Shown here one piece after another: positions 1 to 8,753 of a DNA stretch of 64,000 nucleotides. Both the position numbers and the translations under genes were made by a program. Source of the stretch: an uncultured Verrucomicrobiota bacterium. GTDB lineage: Bacteria > Verrucomicrobiota > Verrucomicrobiia > Verrucomicrobiales > Verrucomicrobiaceae. The notes under the pieces are model-generated. The model made no database searches. It was not told where the DNA came from and saw nothing but the letters and a program-made list of their open reading frames with translations. The stretch is from positions 1-64,000 of the forward strand of contig CAINGK010000165.1 in assembly GCA_903848465.1 (NCBI GenBank), given 5' to 3'. How positions within the stretch are numbered: position 1 is the stretch's first letter; every line of letters starts with the position of its first letter.

Positions 1-48
1 CACTCGGGCTTTGAACTGGGCGTCGTGTCTTTTGCGTTTGGCTTTCAT
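1..48 (-). CDS. IS3-like transposase OrfA, first 16 codons only
   Basis: The frame starts at ATG 46-48 and runs off the window edge. The visible peptide is basic and matches the opening of IS3-family OrfA, which carries a helix-turn-helix for binding the element ends. Its start overlaps the stop of the interrupted ATPase frame as TAATG, so translation of the broken gene could feed into the transposase. Family assignment rests on only 16 residues. Confidence 0.6.
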   Translation of the reverse strand, partial: MKAKRKRHDAQFKARV

Positions 49-133
49 TATGTCGTGTCGTGTTTGGGGTGTCCCCCAAACCGTAGCCACCATAATCGCA
101 TAACTTCACTACTGGCCCGATTTTCGGGGTCCA
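1..133 (-). mobile_element. Left end of an IS3-family-like insertion sequence (partial)
   Basis: The element appears to begin at 133 on the minus strand with TGGACCCCGAAAATCGGG, a TGGACCCC-type tip typical of IS3-like elements, and continues off the left edge. At 48 an ATG opens a frame reading MKAKRKRHDAQFKARV up to the edge, which strongly resembles the first residues of IS3-family OrfA transposases (KRHDAxFKAxVALEA). Between tip and ATG lies a perfect 8-bp stem (62-69 with 74-81, loop tgtc). The rest of the element, the right end and the target duplication are outside the window. The tip and OrfA match are seen in sequence; the exact boundary is inferred from where the neighbouring ATPase homology stops. 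Confidence 0.75.
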
Positions 134-842
134 CCTCAAACTTCGCAGGCTGATGCTCCGCGAACTGCTGGACGAGTTTAAAAAGACCTTCGCCACGAAC
201 ACCAAGGGGGCGCATCTGGCCTTCGGATTCAAAGGTGCGTAATGCGGTATTTTCTGGAGAAAAAATAACAAATGGACTGTCCGTAGTACGCAATCCGCGG
301 CTCAGAATTCCTCTGAATTTACGACTGGCTTCTGCAAATTGTGGTAAAAAAGCTGCAACGATGGAGTCATCTAGGCTATTCGATGAATTAGCTGGGCCCT
401 CCATCTGAAGTTTCTTTGCCGCCTTTTCGATTTTTGCGAGTTCACCAACATTGAGTCGAACCTTCCATGCCTTATTATTGGGATCATATGATATCGGTCC
501 ATTCGATAAACTCCATTCATAGAATGAGCCATCTTTGGTGAGTTCAAAGTTTAAATTGCAAGCACCTTCCCTTTTTCCTGAGTGGGCAGCTATGTGAAAA
601 GATTTTTTAGATCGTGCGCTAAAAGCACTAATCACTTCTGTGTCCCGACAGTCGCGAACACCCCGTGAAAACAAGAATTCATGGTCGGCTTTACGTTGTA
701 GCGCTGCTATGAAAAATGCCATCGCCTCCAGCACATTGCTCTTTCCCGCCCCATTCTCGCCGATCAGAACCGTCACCCGGCCCAGCGGCAGCGTGAGGCT
801 TTCGATGGACTTGAAGTTCTCGATGGTGAACTCGCGGATCAT
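134..842 (-). pseudogene. AAA (ABC/SMC-like) ATPase, N-terminal part, cut by IS insertion
   Basis: The protein starts MIREFTIENFKSIESLTLPL and has a Walker A loop GENGAGKSN at about residues 28-36, as in AAA_15/AAA_21 ATPases related to RecF and OLD. About 236 genuine residues are visible. The signature motif, Walker B and the C-terminal half are missing. After QQFAEHQPAKFE the frame continues as VDPENRASSEVMRLWW to a TAA at 48-50, and that tail is the translated tip of the IS. A possible promoter lies just upstream on the minus strand (TTGCCG, 17 bp, TAGCCT; plus 851-879), giving a very short leader. Such ATPases are common in nuclease-linked defence pairs, but no partner is visible here. 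Confidence 0.75.
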
Positions 843-1030
843 GTGGCGAAAGGCTAGCGGACGGTCTGAACGACGGCAAGTGTTGTCTCGCGAGGCGTGC
901 GATTCCCTGTATTGTTTGCAAGCTAGCAGCAGCGTTTAGGCTACTCCTGCCCTCTGGTTTTGTACATGACTGGGGATAATCGAATGCACCAGAAGACTGG
1001 CGCATTCCAGGGCGCTTTCGCGGCTTTCGA

Positions 1031-1096
1031 AAAGTTGTCCTGTTGCGCCGCAACAGGAGTCTTCTTGCACCAGTTGCGGCGCAACAGGACAACTTT
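1031..1096. repeat. Perfect 24-bp inverted repeat at the 3' end of pyrC
   Basis: The arms 1031-1054 and 1073-1096 are exact reverse complements around an 18-base loop. Each arm is itself nearly palindromic: CCTGTTGCG-C-CGCAACAGG in the left and GTTGCG-G-CGCAAC in the right. The right arm overlaps the pyrC stop codon (1095-1097). On the minus strand the second arm ends in CTTTT, so it may serve as the pyrC terminator, but there is no long T run. The nesting looks more like a REP-type or mobile palindrome that landed at the gene end. Confidence 0.8.
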
Positions 1097-2375
1097 ACCT
1101 CGCCAGCAACTCCTCACCACGATACACCACGCGCTCGACCATCCCCTGCAGCGTCTGGTCGAGGAACGGCGTATTGATGCTTTTCGACTTCATGAAGTCG
1201 CGGCTGAAGGTGGTGGTGCGGGCGGGATTGAACACGATGAACTCGGCGCTGCCGCCCTCCTTGATCGGAACTGCGGGCAACTTCATGAGACGGCGGGGTT
1301 CGGCGCTGTAGCGCTGCACGATGAGCTGCCAGCTCAGGATCCCCTGGGCGATGTAGCGGTCATAGAGCGAGACCAGGGCGCTTTCGAGGCCGGTGATGCC
1401 AAAGGGGGCGCTGGCAAAGTCCTGGTTCTTTTCAAACGGCGTGTGCGGCGCGTGGTCGGTGGCGATGACATCGAACAATCCATCCTTGAGCCCCTGGAGC
1501 AGCGCGGCGTTGTCCTCCGGCGTGCGCAGCGGCGGGTTCATTTTGTAATGCGTGGCGTAGTCGCCGACGTGCTCGTGATTGAACATCAGATGATGCGGCG
1601 CGATCTCGCACGAGACGCGGATGCCGCGATCTTTGGCGCGTTTGATCGTGCGCATGCCCTCGGCGGTGGTCACGTGCTGGATGTTGAGATGCACGCCGGT
1701 GTATTCCGCCAGGCGGATGTCACGGGAGATGCAGATCTCCTCGCTGATACTCGGGATGCCGGGCAGGCCGAGCGCGTAGCTGATCTTCCCTTCGTGCATG
1801 CAGCCCTTGCCGCAGAGTTCCTTGACCTCGCAATGGCTCGCCAGCGGCAGGTCGTAGTCACGCGCATACTCCATCGCCCGGCGCAGCACCTGGGGATTGT
1901 CCACAGCGAAACCGTCATCCGTCAGCATCACGCAACCAGCGGCCTTCATCGCGGCGATGCCAGCGAGTTCTTCGCCCTTGCGCCCCTTGGTGATGGCACC
2001 GCATGTGTAGATGCCAGGCCCGATGCGCGTGCGGCGCGCGCTTTCCAGCACGCTGCGCACCACGCCCGCGTTGTCGATGGCAGGCGCGGTGTTCGGCATC
2101 ATGACAAAGCCGGTGACACCGCCATTGATCGCGGCCTCCGCGCAAGAGGCGATGTTTTCCTTGTCCTCCTGCCCCGGTTCGCGGGCATGGACATGGATGT
2201 CAAACAGACCGGGCAGCAGGATGCGCCCCGTGCAGTCGATGGTTTCCGCGTTCTCGACGCCCGTGATGCCTGCGGCCACCCCAATGATCCGATCCCCCTC
2301 AACCAGCACATCGGCTGTGACGAGCTGCGGACTGTCTTCGCTGGCGATCTGGGCATTGCGGTAGAGGCGTTTCAT
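1095..2375 (-). CDS. pyrC: Dihydroorotase (class I)
   Basis: Catalyses ring closure of N-carbamoyl-aspartate to dihydroorotate in de novo pyrimidine synthesis, in the cytoplasm. At 426 residues it has the usual length of class I enzymes. Metal and substrate motifs are visible: HVHAREPGQ (H61, H63, R65), LTDDG (D153, the Asp that replaces the carboxylated lysine in class I enzymes), SHCE (H181), QHVTT (H234) and TDHAPH (D307). All catalytic positions are present, so this is not one of the inactive PyrC-like proteins that accompany PyrB. No other pyrimidine gene is adjacent. The start MKRLYRNA is the first ATG and fits the family. Confidence 0.95.
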   Translation of the reverse strand: MKRLYRNAQIASEDSPQLVTADVLVEGDRIIGVAAGITGVENAETIDCTGRILLPGLFDIHVHAREPGQEDKENIASCAEAAINGGVTGFVMMPNTAPAIDNAGVVRSVLESARRTRIGPGIYTCGAITKGRKGEELAGIAAMKAAGCVMLTDDGFAVDNPQVLRRAMEYARDYDLPLASHCEVKELCGKGCMHEGKISYALGLPGIPSISEEICISRDIRLAEYTGVHLNIQHVTTAEGMRTIKRAKDRGIRVSCEIAPHHLMFNHEHVGDYATHYKMNPPLRTPEDNAALLQGLKDGLFDVIATDHAPHTPFEKNQDFASAPFGITGLESALVSLYDRYIAQGILSWQLIVQRYSAEPRRLMKLPAVPIKEGGSAEFIVFNPARTTTFSRDFMKSKSINTPFLDQTLQGMVERVVYRGEELLAR

Positions 2376-2618
2376 GCAGCTATGATGTCAGGCATGATTT
2401 CCCCCTGTGCAAGCATGTGAAATGAGATCGTGGTCTGCGGCGAGGGCGGCTTTCAGGAAGTTCGATGGACACTCCTGTCCGTCGATCAGCGTCACCGCCA
2501 GCACCCTCGCTCACTCCAGCCTCAAACCTACGGACAGCATTGCAGGCCTGGAGCCGCGATGTGGCAGGCTGGTTATAAACGGTTCGCTTCGGCGTCGTTG
2601 ATCGCACCCGTCACACCT
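2376..2618. other. Intergenic region with a stem-loop repeat
   Basis: No convincing gene. It holds an imperfect stem at 2463-2484 (CGATGGACA, loop CTCC, TGTCCGTCG) in an otherwise GC-rich stretch. A 75-codon minus-strand frame here (2380-2607) has an unlikely Arg/Ser-rich product. The pyrC promoter should lie next to 2375 but I cannot pick out a clear one. Confidence 0.4.
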
Positions 2619-4874
2619 CTACTTCTTCCGCACATACAGCAGCACCCGGTCATGCGTCAGCAGACAAAGATCCAGCCGTCCGTCCCCATTGAGATCGAAA
2701 GCCGCATAATCATGCGGCTCATTCTCCAGCCCTGTTTTGCCACGGAAATGCGGGTCAGTCTCGAAGACGCGGAAATACATAGCGCTCTCCCATTTCTGTC
2801 CCGCAGCGGGCTGGAAGATTTCGACCACGCGGCTTTTGGCGGTGTCCAGCAGGGCGATGTCATCCACATCCTCGCCAGAGAACGAGGCGGCGATGAGGTC
2901 GGAGGGCGCGGTGTCCTTCAATTCACTGTCAAAGCTGGCCACAGTGTCGAGCTTGAGTGTGGTGCCGTCCAGCGGAGCCAGTTGGAAGCTGGTTTTGCCA
3001 AGTAGCAGCAACTGGGTGCTTTTCTCCGCATTCATCAGGACACACCGCTCGGGCGTCATGGCGGGCAGCGCATAGGTTCGGTTAGCGCGATAGACGTGAT
3101 CCGCACCTGCGATGAGTTCGTGCAGCTTGCTATGCGTGGCATCGATCAGCAGCACGGAGACTTTGCCACCTTTGCGGGAGACCAGCGCGCTGTGCAGTTC
3201 AGCAGCGGCATCTGGCGCGTTGAACTGCTCAAAGATGTTCGCTTTGCCATCGGCATCGACCTTGAATGCGCGCGCCAGTTGCTGGTGAGCGATGATGATC
3301 TCCGCCTTGCCATCACCGTCGAGATCTCCCGTGGTGAGTGCGGCAGGGGCGAGCTTGCTGACAAACGAATCCGGGATGCCTTCGACACGCTTGAACGGCG
3401 CTTTGGCGTCCGTCGTGCTCAGCAGCAGTTGCAAGGGGCCAAGATTGGAAAACAAGGCGAGATCGCCACGACCATCCTGATTCGCATCGACAACACGGAT
3501 GCCGTTGATGCGGCCGGTTTTGATGGCGAGTTCCTGCGTGGTAGCGGTGAAGCCTTTAGCGCCAGCCGTTTTGCGCAGCGTAATAAGCTGCGGCTTGGAT
3601 TTGATCTCGCTGACACACAGAATGGCCGCATCAGTGGTCAACGTGAGCAGCGTTTCCCCATCTTTGGCCTGATAGACGATTTCAGGATAAAGCAGACGAT
3701 TGTCCTGCCAATGGGCCACGCCGATGGACTGCTCGCCGGGGCTGAGCAGCACCAGTTCAGCCTTCTTGTCACCATCCACATCGGCGATCACCAGCGACTC
3801 CACGCCGCTGAGGATGGGAAACTCACGCCCCTCCTTGAAGGTGCCGCTCGCACTGCCTTGAAACAACCAGGCCCGCGCGGCCTTAGGCTCTGACATGATG
3901 ACGTCGGCATGCCCGTCACCGGTGAGATCGCCATAAGCCACAGCACCATTCTTCGATTCCGTCGGCGGCATCGCGTAGCGAATAGTAGCGGCGCGGTCAG
4001 CGTCGGGCTCGGTAGCGCCTTGAGTAAGTTTGGCCACTTCCACCCTATTCGTCTCGCTCTGAATCCAGGCGACACCGGTTTTCTTTTCACCCAGACGAAC
4101 GGCGTGCAACCAGTGGCGCGAGGTCGGGATTTCCAGCCGCCACTCCTCGCCAAAAGTGCTGCCTTCATGCTGCAGGCGGACCAGCAGCGCATCACCTTCC
4201 GCCGCAGTGTAAAATAGATCGGCACGTCCATCGTCGTTGAGATCGGCGATGTTCAATCCGGCACAGCCGCCTTCGCCGAGCGCGTAGTTCTGCGGGTCCG
4301 CCCACTCACCGGCCTTGGATTGCAGCAGCACCATCAAACGTGTGTTGGTCAGCAGGGCGATGTCATCACGGCCATCGCCGTTCAAATCGCGCACGGCCAG
4401 CACCTCGGTGTCGTCGGCGGTGGAGTCGAGCGTGAATTCGCGCTTCACAGCCCAGGCACCTTTATCATCCTGCATGCGCAGCACGAGTTTATCCTCATCA
4501 GTGATGAAGGCGATGTCCGCCTTCTTATCCGCATTCCAATCACCCACGGCGAGCGCCAGCGCAGTATGGCCGATGACGAGCGGCTGCTTGTCAAAACGGG
4601 AGACTTCCAGGATCGGATTCCAGCGGTCAGCGCGGGCGGATTTCTCCGCAGCACCAGTCTGCACGCCGTCCTTGCGCTGCAGGAGAAACTCAATGCGCGC
4701 TCGCGCCGCATTGATGATCGCGAGATCGGTCAAGCCATCGCCATTGAAGTCAGCGGCGCGTGGGCTGGAGGTGTTCCAGTCCAGTTTGACAATCTCTGGG
4801 CCGTCGAAATACAGGGCAGGCTTGTCAGCAAGAACACTGGTCGCGACGAGCAACGGCAGGAAAGCGAGACGCAT
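2619..4874 (-). CDS. Secreted FG-GAP/VCBS repeat protein
   Basis: A 751-residue exported protein with a signal peptide (MRLAFLPLLVATSVLA) followed by many FG-GAP/VCBS blades. The calcium-loop pattern recurs throughout, for example DFNGDGLTDLAI, DLNGDGRDDIAL, DLNDDGRADLF, DLTGDGHADVIM, DVDGDKKAELVLL, DANQDGRGDLAL and DLDGDGKAEIII. The C-terminus again carries DLNGDGRLDLCLL. This predicts an integrin-alpha-like beta-propeller at the cell surface or in the periplasm. Substrate or ligand cannot be read from the sequence. It is followed 21 bases downstream of the gene for the 610-residue secreted protein, also on the minus strand, so the two are likely cotranscribed. Confidence 0.85.
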   Translation of the reverse strand: MRLAFLPLLVATSVLADKPALYFDGPEIVKLDWNTSSPRAADFNGDGLTDLAIINAARARIEFLLQRKDGVQTGAAEKSARADRWNPILEVSRFDKQPLVIGHTALALAVGDWNADKKADIAFITDEDKLVLRMQDDKGAWAVKREFTLDSTADDTEVLAVRDLNGDGRDDIALLTNTRLMVLLQSKAGEWADPQNYALGEGGCAGLNIADLNDDGRADLFYTAAEGDALLVRLQHEGSTFGEEWRLEIPTSRHWLHAVRLGEKKTGVAWIQSETNRVEVAKLTQGATEPDADRAATIRYAMPPTESKNGAVAYGDLTGDGHADVIMSEPKAARAWLFQGSASGTFKEGREFPILSGVESLVIADVDGDKKAELVLLSPGEQSIGVAHWQDNRLLYPEIVYQAKDGETLLTLTTDAAILCVSEIKSKPQLITLRKTAGAKGFTATTQELAIKTGRINGIRVVDANQDGRGDLALFSNLGPLQLLLSTTDAKAPFKRVEGIPDSFVSKLAPAALTTGDLDGDGKAEIIIAHQQLARAFKVDADGKANIFEQFNAPDAAAELHSALVSRKGGKVSVLLIDATHSKLHELIAGADHVYRANRTYALPAMTPERCVLMNAEKSTQLLLLGKTSFQLAPLDGTTLKLDTVASFDSELKDTAPSDLIAASFSGEDVDDIALLDTAKSRVVEIFQPAAGQKWESAMYFRVFETDPHFRGKTGLENEPHDYAAFDLNGDGRLDLCLLTHDRVLLYVRKK

Positions 4875-4895
4875 GGCGGTCGATGGGGGTGGGGC

Positions 4896-6728
4896 TTACT
4901 TGGCCTCGGCTGGCGTGGTCAGGTAGTGAACCTGAATGGCGTCCGGGTGGGAATAGCTAGCACTGAGCAGGCTACCAAAGTAGCGCTCAAAGGTTTCGTT
5001 GGAAGGACGTGCGCTGGCGTCAAACCAACTGCTGGTTGCGGCGGCCACTGCTTCTTCGGCTGCTGGAGCCTTCTTGCCGGGGCCTTTCTTTTTCGCTGCG
5101 GCCTTGCCTTTGGCTCCGGTTTTACTTTCGATCGTGGCCGCAGCCGTGGCGAGTATGTTCATCAAACGGCCAGCATCCGCGACACCGACACCGCTGTAGT
5201 TTTTCGGAACGAGAGAGAGAAGGTTCTGCACCCGCGGATTGTCCCAGACACTGGGGCCGGAGGGGTCCTTCATGCGGCCCAGGACTTTTTTCATCGTGTC
5301 CTGCTTGCCGACGGAGATGAGGAGATACTTGTTGGTGATGCAGTAGGCGACTTCAGTCGCGGCATTGGCCGTCTGCGAGGTCTTGAGTGTGTTGATGTTG
5401 AAGCCGAGGTAATCGCTCTCCTCAAACGCACCGAACCCAGCACCCGCGAAACGTTTGAGACCGTTGAGCGCGCCGCCCAGCTTATCGGCATCCTTGACCT
5501 TGATGGCCATGACTTGGCTTTCCTTAGTGCCATCGCCATCCTGCACCTGAATGAATTCATCGCTCAGGCTACCGAAGAGATCATCACGAATCTTGAAGCC
5601 CAACTGCCCTTCGAGCTGGGGGAGCTGCATCGTGACTATCATGGCCATGGGGCCAAGTTTCCCGATCATGCCGAAGATCGCGTCATACACCTGGTTCAAG
5701 TCCACGCGTGAAACATTGGCGGTCAGGATGCCAGCGGGGATGAAGGAGGGCAGGGTGATCTCGTTGCCGGAGCCGCGCATCAGAGAGAGCAGACCCGTGG
5801 GCTTCTGCGGGTGCAGGATCGTCAGGTCCATGCGTGACTGCGTGTCCGTAAATTCTGCCGTAATCGCGATGGCCTGCAGTTCCTGCGCACCGAGCATGTC
5901 CATGATCGTCTTGGGCTTGATGTCGAAGCTGATGCCCCCAGCGCCCTTGCCTCCGTCCTTCTTTTTTGCATCGGCCGCTGCAAGCGCTTTTTCACCGAGT
6001 TCGAGGATCTTCACCCCGTTGAAGTAAAGCAGCATGTCGCCGCCGCCGTTGGTGATCTGGCTGACGCGGGCGAGATGATCACGCTGCGGTCCGGGAGGAT
6101 CACCCGCGTTGTTTTTCAGCGCACCGATCATGTATTCCATCAGCGCGTGAGTGTTCGCCTCGATCATCACATCTCCCACCACCGCCCAGGCCATGAGCCA
6201 GGTTGCATCGGCCGCGTCGGACTCCGCGACGATCTGCACACTCACGCCGCCGATGTCCTCGGTGCGCAGCTTGGCGTCTGGTTCTTCCTTCTTCTTGGAC
6301 TCCACTTCGGCCAGCTTTTGCGTCTCGATCTCCTTCTGCTTGCCGGCGATTTCACACAGCGAGACGTTCGGCGCATTCTTGTCAAACTGGGTGAAATCCG
6401 CGAGCACCAAAAAGCTCACCAGCGCGCCCGGATACTCCTTCAGCGTGTCGTACATACCGGTCCCATAAATATCCTTGAAAAACTTGTCCCAGGGGTTGTC
6501 GCCGTCTTTGCGCATCGGGGCCATCCAGCGCTTCGCCTCATCATCCTGCATGAATTTCGCGTAGCTGCTCTTCTCCCAGTCAGCGAGCAGCTCAGGCGTG
6601 TTCCTGATGGCGATGACACCGACGGTATCCTTGGGCATCAGATTATACCATTGCTCCAGCCTATCGGCGGCAGAAGCTGGGAGAATGCCGACAAGCAGCA
6701 GTGAGAGAAGAAGAGAGGCGCGTTTCAT
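4896..6728 (-). CDS. Secreted protein of unknown function (about 610 residues)
   Basis: I do not recognise a characterised family. The frame can be extended upstream to 6752, but the start at 6728 (MKRASLLLSLLLVGILPASAA) gives a clean signal peptide and was chosen. The mature part has weakly repetitive alpha/beta sequence. A Lys/Ala/Pro linker near the C-terminus (KGKAAAKKKGPGKKAPAAEE) is followed by a short final block. Layout resembles large DUF3352-like secreted proteins of planctomycetes and Verrucomicrobia, but that is only an impression. It sits between the protease gene (37 bases upstream) and the FG-GAP gene (21 bases downstream), so the three form a probable operon of exported proteins. 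Confidence 0.75.
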   Translation of the reverse strand: MKRASLLLSLLLVGILPASAADRLEQWYNLMPKDTVGVIAIRNTPELLADWEKSSYAKFMQDDEAKRWMAPMRKDGDNPWDKFFKDIYGTGMYDTLKEYPGALVSFLVLADFTQFDKNAPNVSLCEIAGKQKEIETQKLAEVESKKKEEPDAKLRTEDIGGVSVQIVAESDAADATWLMAWAVVGDVMIEANTHALMEYMIGALKNNAGDPPGPQRDHLARVSQITNGGGDMLLYFNGVKILELGEKALAAADAKKKDGGKGAGGISFDIKPKTIMDMLGAQELQAIAITAEFTDTQSRMDLTILHPQKPTGLLSLMRGSGNEITLPSFIPAGILTANVSRVDLNQVYDAIFGMIGKLGPMAMIVTMQLPQLEGQLGFKIRDDLFGSLSDEFIQVQDGDGTKESQVMAIKVKDADKLGGALNGLKRFAGAGFGAFEESDYLGFNINTLKTSQTANAATEVAYCITNKYLLISVGKQDTMKKVLGRMKDPSGPSVWDNPRVQNLLSLVPKNYSGVGVADAGRLMNILATAAATIESKTGAKGKAAAKKKGPGKKAPAAEEAVAAATSSWFDASARPSNETFERYFGSLLSASYSHPDAIQVHYLTTPAEAK

Positions 6729-6765
6729 GAGGGGGGGATGACAGGGGGGCAACAGTACGGAAATA

Positions 6766-7740
6766 TCAGCCGCCGGTGGTTACAGATTCCGGCTTTGTTT
6801 TTTCCTGAGGCGGAGCAGGCGGTGGCAGATAGCGGAAGCCGCTGTTAGGATTGCGCGGATCAAACGCAAAGGCCTCGCGATTTTTCAGGAAGAGCTTCAG
6901 CACGTTGGAAGGAATCGAAAAGCCCAGACCCTCGACGCCCACGCCAGCGGCCTTCATATTGTTCACGCCAACCACTTCACCCCGCGCATTGAAAAGCGGC
7001 CCGCCCGAGTTGCCAGGGTTGATCTGCGTCGTGCTTTGAATGTACCAGCGCCCACTGCTCTCACGCGCACGGATGCTCACAATGCCCTTCGAAACCGAGC
7101 GCTCCAGCCCCAGCGGACTGCCAATCGCAAACACATCCTGCCCTTGCGTGAGCGTATCCGAATCGCCCATCGGGACAAACGGCAGCTTGTCCACCCCCGC
7201 ATCGTCGATCTGTAGGATGGCCAGATCGAGAAAGCCGTTCATGGCGATGATCTTCACCTTCGTAAACGGCAGCTTCTCCAAGCCGTCAGGCTTTTTGCGA
7301 TACACCACCACCGTGATCTCACGCTCACCCGCGATCACATGCTGGTTGGTGATCACGTAGCCCAGCTTGTTGATGATAAACCCAGACCCGAGACCCGACG
7401 CCGTTTGGATCTGCACCACCGACTCCGCCACGCGCTGCACGTTCTTTTCCACCGTCATCGCTTCTCGTGAAGGCTCCACAAAATAAATGTCCTCACCCTG
7501 CACCGCAGCAGCTTTGGTCGCAGAGGCCGCAGCCTTTTCAAAAATAGAAATCTCCACGCGCGGCACCGTCAGCACCGTGTGGCCCAGATCAATCACCACA
7601 GCGTCTTCTCGGTCCTTGAGCACCTCACCGCGCAGTTCCGCGCCGTTCTTGAGCACAATTTTCACGTTTTCCGCCCACAAAGATGAGGCTGCAAGGCAGG
7701 CCGCCACCAGGATTCCGAAGCTCAGGTTGTTTCGCATCAC
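6766..7740 (-). CDS. Trypsin-like serine protease, HtrA/Deg type without PDZ
   Basis: A 324-residue exported S1C-type protease with signal peptide MMRNNLSFGILVAACLAASSLWA. Residues 25-70 look like a small beta domain (VKIVLKNGAELRGEVL). The catalytic triad is complete: TNQHV (H134), LDLAIL (D172) and GNSGGP (S245). Deg-type landmarks GLGSGFIIN and GSPLGLERSVSKGIVS are present. After the protease domain the protein ends in a proline-rich tail (PPPAPPQEK), with no room for a PDZ domain. The likely role is periplasmic protein quality control or processing. It leads the three-gene minus-strand set of secreted proteins. Confidence 0.9.
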   Translation of the reverse strand: MMRNNLSFGILVAACLAASSLWAENVKIVLKNGAELRGEVLKDREDAVVIDLGHTVLTVPRVEISIFEKAAASATKAAAVQGEDIYFVEPSREAMTVEKNVQRVAESVVQIQTASGLGSGFIINKLGYVITNQHVIAGEREITVVVYRKKPDGLEKLPFTKVKIIAMNGFLDLAILQIDDAGVDKLPFVPMGDSDTLTQGQDVFAIGSPLGLERSVSKGIVSIRARESSGRWYIQSTTQINPGNSGGPLFNARGEVVGVNNMKAAGVGVEGLGFSIPSNVLKLFLKNREAFAFDPRNPNSGFRYLPPPAPPQEKTKPESVTTGG

Positions 7741-7827
7741 AGATGGAAACTCTAGCGGACCACTCTGCGCTTACGAGTTCTTTTTGCACATCTTGACTCC
7801 ACGAAGGTCCGCGCATCTCATGCGCCC

Positions 7828-8553
7828 ATGCCCGCCCACGCCCTCATTGCCGCCGCCCAGACCCTGCGCGAAGCCCTGCGCCCGCTGCACTTCGCCGCCC
7901 CCGTCGAGTATGTCTATCAGCCGCTCGACTACGCCTGGGCACCGCATGCGGCCTACCTGCGCCGCTTTGGCAGCAGCAAGAAACGCGTCGTCCTCGTGGG
8001 CATGAACCCCGGCCCCTTTGGCATGACCCAGACCGGCGTCCCCTTCGGCGAGATCGCCGCCGTGCGCGACTGGATGGGCATCCAGGAACCCGTCGGCAAA
8101 CCCGAGCGCGAACACAAAAAACGCCCCGTCATCGGCTTCGACTGCCCCAATTCCGAAGTCAGCGGCCGCCGCCTCTGGGGCCTCTTCGCCCAGCGCTTCG
8201 GCAAAGCCGAAGCCTTTTTCAAAGACCACTTCGTTGCCAACTACTGCCCCCTCGTCTTCATCGAAGCCAGCGGTCGCAACCACACCCCCGACAAACTTCC
8301 CGCCGCCGAAACCACACCCATGGAAGCCGCCTGCGACGCCCACCTCCGCGCCGTCATCACCGCCCTCCAGCCCGAATGGGTCATCGGCGTCGGAGCCTTC
8401 GCCGAGGAGCGTGCCAACCGCGCCAAAGCCACCATGCACGGCACCTTCAAAACCGGCCGCGTCCTCCACCCCAGCCCCGCCAGCCCCGCCGCCAACCGCG
8501 ACTGGGCCGGCGCCGCCACCAAGCAGCTCGTGAACCTCGGCGTCTGGGAATAG
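7828..8553 (+). CDS. SMUG1-type uracil-DNA glycosylase
   Basis: Removes uracil and related damaged pyrimidines from DNA to start base excision repair. The 241-residue protein has both SMUG1 active-site motifs: GMNPGPFGMTQTGVPFG (catalytic Asn at about residue 60) and HPSPASPAANRDW (His at about 214). These are close to vertebrate SMUG1 (GMNPGPFGMAQTGVPFG and HPSPRNPQANKGW). SMUG1 enzymes are patchily distributed in bacteria, so this is a useful lineage marker. The gene is strongly GC-biased at third positions (runs of gccgcc, cccgcc) compared with neighbours. It is monocistronic and divergent from the protease gene, 87 bases away. Confidence 0.93.
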   Translation: MPAHALIAAAQTLREALRPLHFAAPVEYVYQPLDYAWAPHAAYLRRFGSSKKRVVLVGMNPGPFGMTQTGVPFGEIAAVRDWMGIQEPVGKPEREHKKRPVIGFDCPNSEVSGRRLWGLFAQRFGKAEAFFKDHFVANYCPLVFIEASGRNHTPDKLPAAETTPMEAACDAHLRAVITALQPEWVIGVGAFAEERANRAKATMHGTFKTGRVLHPSPASPAANRDWAGAATKQLVNLGVWE

Positions 8554-8581
8554 CGCAGGGAAAACCCAAAGCCCTCGCGAA

Positions 8582-8740
8582 TGCGCCAGCAAAGTGGTCC
8601 GCACACTCCTCTGTGCGGCTCTGGGCAGTCGTGCCCGCTGGCAGCCACCAAAAAACTCTGCACCCCTCTGCTTGCGCCAGCAAAGTGGTCCGCACCTCGC
8701 GTAGCGCGCCGAAGGCAATCCTCTGTGCGGCGCTCCGCCA
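8582..8740. repeat. Palindromic direct-repeat block
   Basis: A 23-bp sequence starting TGCGCCAGCAAAGTGGTCCG occurs perfectly twice, at 8582-8604 and 8673-8695. The first copy ends in a perfect hairpin CCGCACA-CTCCTC-TGTGCGG (8599-8618). The second is followed by a longer version that closes with GTGCGG at 8725-8730. The core AGTGGTCCGC also appears inverted upstream of the protease gene near 7757 (GCGGACCACT). This looks like a REP-like dispersed element family. It directly abuts the broken DUF4272 gene. Confidence 0.75.
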
Positions 8741-8753
8741 CACCCAGCTAAGT

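Noticed and set aside
960..2420. 486-codon plus-strand open frame
   Set aside because: Antisense to pyrC, whose active-site motifs are complete; the product is Arg/His/Ala-rich noise.
2380..2607. 75-codon minus-strand open frame between pyrC and the FG-GAP gene
   Set aside because: Arg/Ser-rich product, no ribosome-binding site, and a stem-loop repeat inside it.
7771..8718. 315-codon minus-strand open frame
   Set aside because: Antisense to the SMUG1 gene; the Gly/Ala/Phe/Asp-rich product reflects high GC in the opposite strand.
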